This document shows, piece by piece, positions 57,781 to 64,000 of a DNA stretch of 64,000 nucleotides. The stretch's first letter is position 1; every line of letters starts with the position of its first letter. The stretch is from Hedera helix (lineage: Eukaryota; Streptophyta; Magnoliopsida; Apiales; Araliaceae): NCBI GenBank assembly GCA_947179155.2, contig OX359273.1, positions 37,865,023 to 37,929,022 on the forward strand, written 5' to 3'. The notes beneath the pieces are model-generated. The model was not told the origin of the DNA. It made no database searches and saw only the letters and a list, made by a program, of their open reading frames with translations. The position numbers and the translations under genes were made by a program.

Positions 57781-58929
57781 CTACGTCACTCCAATTTCAT
57801 GAATTTTGCGTACTCCATCCATCACGTTATTTGTCATTGGTAGATTCAGTCTCCCTTGCACGTGACATGAACGTTTTACTCCCTTTTTAACGAATAGACA
57901 TTTAAGATGATTGGAGAGAGTCTTTATATTTGGAATGGGATCCTGCAAAATAAAAGATGAAAATTTGTTATGAGTAACAGGCAATGGAATGGAAGGTGCT
58001 ACATAATTATCTAAAATCACTGGCATGGAATTTAATGGAGCTTCAGCCTCTCTCAAATCTTGTTTCAGCTCATTTTCTTCTTCCTCCTTGTCTAACAACA
58101 AATTGTTAGTAATCGCAATATCCAACTCTTCCTTCTTTGTTTCCTTAACAATTTCCTCCACCTTAGGCATGTCATCATCAAAAAGAACATCATCGTCTAC
58201 ATTAACACTTTCCGCTTCTTTGATGTTATTTTCTTTCTCTTGCTTCGGTGGAGATACTGTCTCTTCTGGATTGTCTACATCGTTACCACTGCTTAACACT
58301 TGTGCACTTGTATTCTCCGTTGGATTATTCATCGTTTGAGAAGGTACTTGCTCAGAACTTTGCCCCTCCAATTGATCGATTGTCGTTTGTCCCATTGAAG
58401 TACCCAAATGTTGAATAATTGTATTATTTTCTTGAATACGTGCCTGCATGTCTTGTTGAAATTGCAAATTATCCTGTCGTAATTGTAAAGTGTTAGCTTC
58501 CATTAATTTAAGCATATCTTCTATAGACATATCAGAATAAAGTGATTGGTCCTGTTGTTGTTGGGTATACGGTTGCATGTATTGTTGATAGCTTGAAAAA
58601 TTCTGATTTGCAGCCGGATTCATTGGTGGATTCTCATAGCCAAAATTAGAATGATCCCTCCATCTTGAATTATACGCGTTTGAATATGGATCATATCTCC
58701 ATTGGGGTTGACCAGAGAAACCACTTGCTATATTGGCTTGCTCATAGGACTCCTCTCGAAGAATGGGGCACATATTAGTCGGATGTCCTACCACCGCACA
58801 AATCCTACAAGCTTCCATTCGTTGTGTACGATCTGCAACCATTTGATAGACAAGATAAGTTAAGGTATCAATTTGTTGCTCAAGAGAAGAAATAGTGACC
58901 TCATTGACATAATCACGCCTCACTTCCAT
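57781..58929 (-). CDS. Partial Gag of Tat/Athila-type Gypsy element
   Basis: 382 aa from ATG 58929 (the open frame continues five codons upstream to a non-ATG start). Residues 41-54 (CRICAVVGHPTNMC) form a CX2CX4HX4C zinc knuckle, the nucleic-acid-binding part of Gag. After it come a Q/N-rich stretch (about 90-145), an acidic region (about 225-300) and a short end that reads LNLPMTNNVMDGVRKIHEIGVT. The capsid domain that normally precedes the knuckle is missing, because only about 110 bp separate the primer-binding site from this frame. Protease, reverse transcriptase and integrase are absent. An open frame of this length in an otherwise gutted element may mean selection or simply recent insertion. 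Confidence 0.8.
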   Translation of the reverse strand: MEVRRDYVNEVTISSLEQQIDTLTYLVYQMVADRTQRMEACRICAVVGHPTNMCPILREESYEQANIASGFSGQPQWRYDPYSNAYNSRWRDHSNFGYENPPMNPAANQNFSSYQQYMQPYTQQQQDQSLYSDMSIEDMLKLMEANTLQLRQDNLQFQQDMQARIQENNTIIQHLGTSMGQTTIDQLEGQSSEQVPSQTMNNPTENTSAQVLSSGNDVDNPEETVSPPKQEKENNIKEAESVNVDDDVLFDDDMPKVEEIVKETKKEELDIAITNNLLLDKEEEENELKQDLREAEAPLNSMPVILDNYVAPSIPLPVTHNKFSSFILQDPIPNIKTLSNHLKCLFVKKGVKRSCHVQGRLNLPMTNNVMDGVRKIHEIGVT

Positions 58930-59040
58930 CCTTAACCTGCACAACTCAATTTATTATGAAAAACTAAAATAATAAAATCTAACAAAAATTAATAAATTAA
59001 AATACAGTTGACAAAAGCACAAAATTAAATTTAAATCATT

Positions 59041-59057
59041 CCCCGGCAACGGCGCCA
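59041..59057 (-). other. Primer-binding site of gag-only Gypsy element
   Basis: On the - strand it reads TGGCGCCGTTGCCGGGG, 5 bp inside the LTR edge at 59063. It is the common site of plant Tat/Athila-type Gypsy elements and fixes the orientation. Confidence 0.85.
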
Positions 59058-59062
59058 AAATT

Positions 59063-60483
59063 TGGTGTGATGTCGCAAGCACCCAAAAATAAAATCTTAC
59101 TTTGGAAAAATAAATATGTAGTAGTGTAAGCAAGAGTCGATCCCACAGAGAATGATTATTTAATTTTATGTTTTGTAAATAAGAATTGGGGGGGTTTTGT
59201 AATTAAAGAAATAATTTAAAATAAACTAATTAAAATAATTATGTAAGAAATAAATATAAATAAAAAGCCTTGGTTTAAGTTAATATCCACCATCAAGAAT
59301 TTACAACTGATCACTGATGCAAGAATAACTCAATTAATATTTTGAAGATTCACCGTAGAAAGAACTACTCGCAGGTGGAATAATTTTTCTCCTCTCTCCT
59401 TAATTTTAGATAAGTAGAGCCACTTGGTCTAAATACCCTTACTAATAAACAACCTCCGGCACTTGCTAAAGATTTAATTTAATAGCAGCATAAAGAATTA
59501 GAGAGATCGTTGAACTAAACAACACAAGCCACTTGTTTGCATTTAATTTAGATGAATATTCTTCCTAAGATAAAATAATTTTTTGATCTGCAAAATAATT
59601 ATTAAACTTAGTTGCTTCACAAATAGCAGTAGATTAATATGAATAATAAACTAGTAGGCCTCCTAGCAATTAAACAAATCAATCATGAAATTAAGCATAG
59701 AAGAATATTCAATAATCAAAATATAAATTGAACAATTAAAATAAATTAGATCTCACAGTGGATAAATCTTGATGGCTTCAATCACTTAAACCAAGAAAAA
59801 TAATTTAGCTACTCATGATTGTAGAGAACACTAAAGAATAGAAGAGGGAATTTTTATTCTAAGAGAAGTTGTATTGCAGTGTAGGAAATCCAAAATAAGG
59901 AAGGAAAAAGGAACTGCCAGCCGCCAGCCAATCATGAAGAGAGAGAAAAAGGACCGCAGCACGCGCGCCAGCCGCCTTTTCCTTCTTTACCGTTGGCGCG
60001 TGGACTACACGCGCCCGAAACAACTGAAACCGGTCGCGCAATGCGCGGACTGCTTTTGATTTTTCCTAGACCAAAACGGCGTCGTTTTGATGCGCACGCC
60101 AATTCCTTCGCCGCGCCATGCGCGGTCGCCAGTGTTTCCGGTTAATTACCATTCTGCCATCTGATCTTTGCAGATTTTACAAATTTGCCCCCAAAGCTTA
60201 TTTTCCTACAAAATAAAATAAATAAAAATAATATAAAAATACTAAAAATCCTAAAAATACATAATAATAAATAAAACACCTAAAACACTAAAAATAAATA
60301 AAAACACATAAATAAAAAGAAATATAAAATTACTATAAAATTACCTAAATTAACATAAATTAATTAAAATCCTATAAAACCTATTAAAATCAAAATAAAC
60401 TAGATAATTAAACATTTAAGCACACAATAAATATAAAAACTAAGTATTAGGGCATAAAAATACCATATAATTTAGCCCTATCA
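59063..60483 (-). repeat. 5' LTR of gag-only Gypsy element
   Basis: 1421 bp, nearly identical to 55001-56421. Transcription of the element would begin here and run leftward across gag. Confidence 0.93.
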
Positions 60484-61974
60484 AAAACGTTTGTTTATTT
60501 TTTTACGAAATCATTTTTTATGATATTTCAAAACCAATTGGAGCCTTTTCATCAAACCGGAATCAAAGTTCACCACAACTTTTAATTTTAAACCTCGTGA
60601 ATTTAATATTCTAATTTAATCACTTTTAGAAAATCTTTATCGTTTGCCTTATTTTGGAAAACCGTTTTTTGTGTCGTAAATCAAAACGAGCATTCAAAAC
60701 ATGTCGGGGCTATACATGGGCATGTGAGCCGTCTAAATAACCCCAAACACCCACAATCACATATTTTACTATTACGGGGCCTTAAACCCGATCACGGCTT
60801 GGTATCGCTTTAAGGCTCAATATTACATATATACAACCATAGATCCTATACAATGATTACATACATCCAAATTTGTCCATCATCGGGATTTGATCACGAG
60901 GATCTCTTCCCTAGGCTTACAATCACACAAATCGCTTCACCACCATACCAAGGCAACTTAATCGTACTAAACTTGTTACTATGCTACACGAATCAAAAAA
61001 ATCACAATCCCAACACTACGAACTATCCGTTAACACAATAAACTATATATCATCGTACGGATGTCATTGAGACATTATGAGGAAATTACGTTCCGATGGA
61101 ACCCTCGCTAATGATCCCTAATTCACGGATCCTCAACAATACACCACAATATTATATCCAAGACAACTAAACAATCAACGATTATAACAATAACATAAGG
61201 TAAACTTTAAAGAAAAAACACACTTTTCACCTTGCAATATGCCAACAAACGCTTTGTATTTCACTACTTGAACAAAACCACAAGAAAGCTAAATCAATCG
61301 AACAACAATTAACAATTTCTCACTCAAATGTAATCCACTTGAGCCCCTCTCTCACTTCACGCCACTTTCTCTCTCTAGATTAGGAAAAAACTTCTTCTTC
61401 TTCTTCTGCAGATCAAAAATGGCGTTGTATAGCTGATTCAGGGCAGCCGCCCGCCCCGAATCCTCGGCTGCCGGGTTGTCTCCTCGAGCCGTGCAAATGT
61501 CACACTTGTCGGTGGCCGTAGGTGCACCTGCGGTTGCCCAGCTTGCTTTTCTCGATTTTCGTGTCACACAGTCTTGAATCGTCAATTTCTGCTGTTTTAT
61601 TTTGGAAGACTGTTACCTGATGTATAAATTACTCTTTGTGCTTGGCTTCCAGGGGGCGCTGCCCCCTTCCACCCCCGCCAGCTCACCGGCGAGCTGGGCA
61701 GCCGCTCGTTCACCGGGGAGCAAGACCCCCGACTATCGTAAGCGTAGTGGTCATTCGTCGTCTTTGGCGACCGGATCAGGCTTCGTCTAGATCGACTGTG
61801 TGTCATGCCTTAACGGACCCGATGCTCGTTGTTCGTTTGACAGCTTTGACCGCAAACCGTCGTGGTGGTTTCGTGTTGGGGTCCACCTTCCTTTTCGTAT
61901 ATCGGGTCCAATGACGATCTTGCCATCCTATCAGGGTTAGTACACAAGTGCAAAATTTGGGTGTCTACAGTACG

Positions 61975-64000
61975 TCATGCTTTAAATATTCAATTGAAGC
62001 TACGAGTGGTATTTTTGTAAATAAAATAAAAGTAAGTGAGATCACTCTCTTTTAATATTATTTTATTTTTTAAAAAAATCTCCAAAACAATATAATTTTA
62101 ATAAAAAAATGTTATTTAACAAGCAGCAAACTAAAATGACATAATAATGCTGGCCTCTCCTCTCCCTTGAACACACAAAGGGGGAGATGGAGGGGGAGAA
62201 ATGAAACTGAAATCACGAGGAAGGAAAAGGAATAAATCAAATTCATAAAAGGCTAAGCGAGAAAAATATTTCTTTACGTAATCACATTATCATTCTTTTA
62301 AATCATATGATTTTTGTCATGCCTGATTTGTTTGTTCCGTAGAATTTAGTTGACTTTATTGTGCAATTCACAAAAATTGTAGACACAAACCCATCACTCA
62401 TTATGGGACGCTGAAAGACAGGGAACAATCAATCGCATCTTATGACCAATTTCTGCAAAGAAAGCTTCAGTCTTAGTTGCACGTCCACAATTGGAATTTT
62501 CTCCTAGAATTGCAAACAATATAAAACAGAAGAAATTGTTTCATAAACAGCAAAATGTCCCCGACTGTAACATTGAAATCTTAAAAAGGCATCCATATTA
62601 CCGCTTCACTTTTGGTTTATACCTCTCTAAAAATTTGCACCCAGAAGCCAAAAGTTCTACCCCTTAAAAGTTTTTGTTATCAACAATTTCCTCCTTAACG
62701 CGTGAACTCTCTATCCACATCGACATCAAACTCCCTTTTAATGAGGTTTCTTTCTCAATATCTCTTGTCATGAGCCAACCAAGAACCTCTGCGAGAAGAG
62801 TCCACTACTTGCTTAATGAATTATTTGATCTATCAAGAGTCTCTGCCAACTCTCTCTCAATATCTCTTGTTTGAACCACTGCCAAACCCATGAATCGTTT
62901 GATACCAGCCCATGAATCGTTTGATATCAGTTGTTGGGAATATCTAACTCATATAAACTCATATGAAATTATATCTTGACCCAAAATATTAACTTATTAG
63001 GTGTATGGTCTATTAAAATATTTATGTACTCAATTTTTCTCGAAATATTTTGATGTGGGATTTTAGTATTTTACTATCACGTGATATCTTGTACATGTGA
63101 GTTTTAAAAAATAGAGAAAGGAAAAGAGAAAGAAGAAAATTTAGGAAGGAGACTGAAAATTTTAAATCCATTTCTTTTAACATAGGTGAATTCGTACAAC
63201 AAATGCTTACCAAAAGAATTAATCCAAAACTGAAAATCCACTAAAATTAGTACTAGTTCTTGATAAAATCAAGATTACCCAATGTGGCGCAAAACAGAAT
63301 TCTTTAAACCTAACAGACTGAAATCAACAATATACTTCCAGATAATCACTCCAAACAACAAATAAACAGATTAATCATTCCAAACAATAAATCAGCAAGA
63401 AATCCTGAAAATGCTCAAATGAAGCACGAAAAATAAAGTTTGTGATTAATAGTTTTTGATATATACTATATAATTATAATAATTATATCAACTAAAATTA
63501 AATAAATTTAATCAATTTGAAGTTTTATATACCGTAATTTGATCTCAAAAATCAAATAATTTTGAAACTAAGATAGTATTATATTTTTCACAAGATTTAT
63601 CTCACAAGTGGGTCTAACATTTGTGCAAGAGATCTCCATATAAAACTATTATATTTCTTGTGAAAATATTAGTTTTTCTTTCGGCCAGAACAATTGTCTA
63701 CCTTGAGTTTTTTTTTTTTTTATAAATGTTTTTATATATCAATCCTTTGTATTTTATCATTTATGTTCTATAATTTACATATAGAATTCAGCCCAATCAT
63801 TTCGCTCTAAGCCGCTGGTGAATTTTTTGTAACTTTTAGGAATATAGATAGTTAATTAGGTGATATTTTCGATATTACACATAATAATATACTTTTTACA
63901 GCAAAAAAAATAATTTTTATAACTCCTGCCATATATGACGATAAATTTATAGATACATGATATATGAAAGAATAAAAAAAAAACTACACATTACCATTAT
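61975..64000. other. Intergenic to window edge, no gene seen
   Basis: A/T-rich. A 26-bp unit ('cccatgaatcgtttgata') is duplicated near 62888-62930. The open frames at 62674-62874 and 63022-63213 have no recognisable content. The window edge may cut features that lie outside it. Confidence 0.6.

Larger units (their letters stand above)
55001..60483 (-). mobile_element. Complete gag-only Gypsy element (non-autonomous)
   Basis: Two 1421-bp LTRs (55001-56421 and 59063-60483) start TGGTGTGATGTCGC and end CCCTATCA. AAAAC flanks both sides (54996-55000 and 60484-60488). On the - strand the primer-binding site TGGCGCCGTTGCCGGGG (+ 59041-59057) follows the right LTR. A polypurine-like tract AAGCTAAGTGTGGGGGTA (about + 56425-56442) precedes the left LTR. 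Both are the usual Tat/Athila-type Gypsy signatures. The 2641-bp interior carries only a partial gag (57781-58929). By eye the LTRs differ at one site (55229 c/t versus 59289 a, approximate), so the insertion is recent. It sits inside the older solo LTR. Confidence 0.93.
54303..61969 (-). mobile_element. Probable solo LTR of a Gypsy-like element, split by insertion
   Basis: Starts TGTCGACGCCGGGATT and ends GGGTGTCTACA. The 5-bp duplication GTACG lies at 54298-54302 and 61970-61974. Without the inserted element it is 698 + 1481 = 2179 bp. No primer-binding site, internal domain or second LTR was seen, so a solo LTR is the simplest reading. The orientation on the - strand (start TGTAGACACCC) is inferred from similar plant LTR starts. 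A GC-rich patch lies at 61430-61800; the short open frames there have no recognisable content. Confidence 0.8.

Noticed and set aside
55797..60059. Pairs of 60-codon frames at 55797 and 59859 as genes
   Set aside because: They are LTR copies of the GC-rich block, open on both strands by composition alone.
61352..61914. GC-rich open frames on both strands as a protein gene
   Set aside because: They lie inside the outer solo LTR, overlap in several frames and have no recognisable content.

Overview
The window is nuclear DNA from a flowering plant. The evidence is intronless berberine-bridge-enzyme-like (BBE-like) oxidoreductase genes, one long gene with GT-AG introns, AT-rich intergenic DNA, and many plant-type transposable elements (Copia, Gypsy, CACTA, hAT and Stowaway-like). 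A eudicot is likely. I cannot fix the family or species from the sequence alone.

About 4.1-42.9 kb: a tandem BBE-like cluster with every member on the + strand. Three copies are intact: 4199-5842, 23482-25113 and 33627-35216. Each has a secretion signal, both FAD-anchoring residues (His and Cys) and the C-terminal NYRDLD tyrosine. Two copies are broken. The one at 7242-8512 looks like a chimera, with its 5' half resembling the first gene and its 3' half the second; it has lost both FAD anchors. The one at 41326-42853 is a frameshifted relative of the third intact gene. The gaps hold a truncated Copia element (about 1.23-3.18 kb), a Stowaway-type MITE, a probable old Gypsy LTR (about 8.5-10.6 kb), a complete 7.16-kb element with two 3.4-kb LTRs and a 282-bp interior (10946-18107), a nest of CACTA elements (28.1-32.4 kb), an internally deleted hAT element (36937-37868) and a GGGCC-type MITE (37960-38400).

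About 43.7-53.4 kb, - strand: one long coiled-coil gene. I joined eight exons, all with GT-AG junctions and one continuous frame of 1784 codons. The predicted protein resembles plant MEE22/EMB1611. Intron 3 holds a LINE fragment.

About 54.3-62.0 kb: a nested insertion. A gag-only Gypsy element (55001-60483, identical-length 1421-bp LTRs, duplication AAAAC) sits inside an older probable solo LTR (54303-61969, duplication GTACG). The last 2 kb shows no gene.

The BBE-like enzymes would act in the secretory pathway or cell wall as flavoprotein oxidases or dehydrogenases on alcohols, sugars or specialised metabolites. Their substrates cannot be read from the sequence. No other pathway gene (P450, methyltransferase, terpene synthase) was found beside them, so this is a tandem family array and not a demonstrable multi-enzyme biosynthetic cluster.
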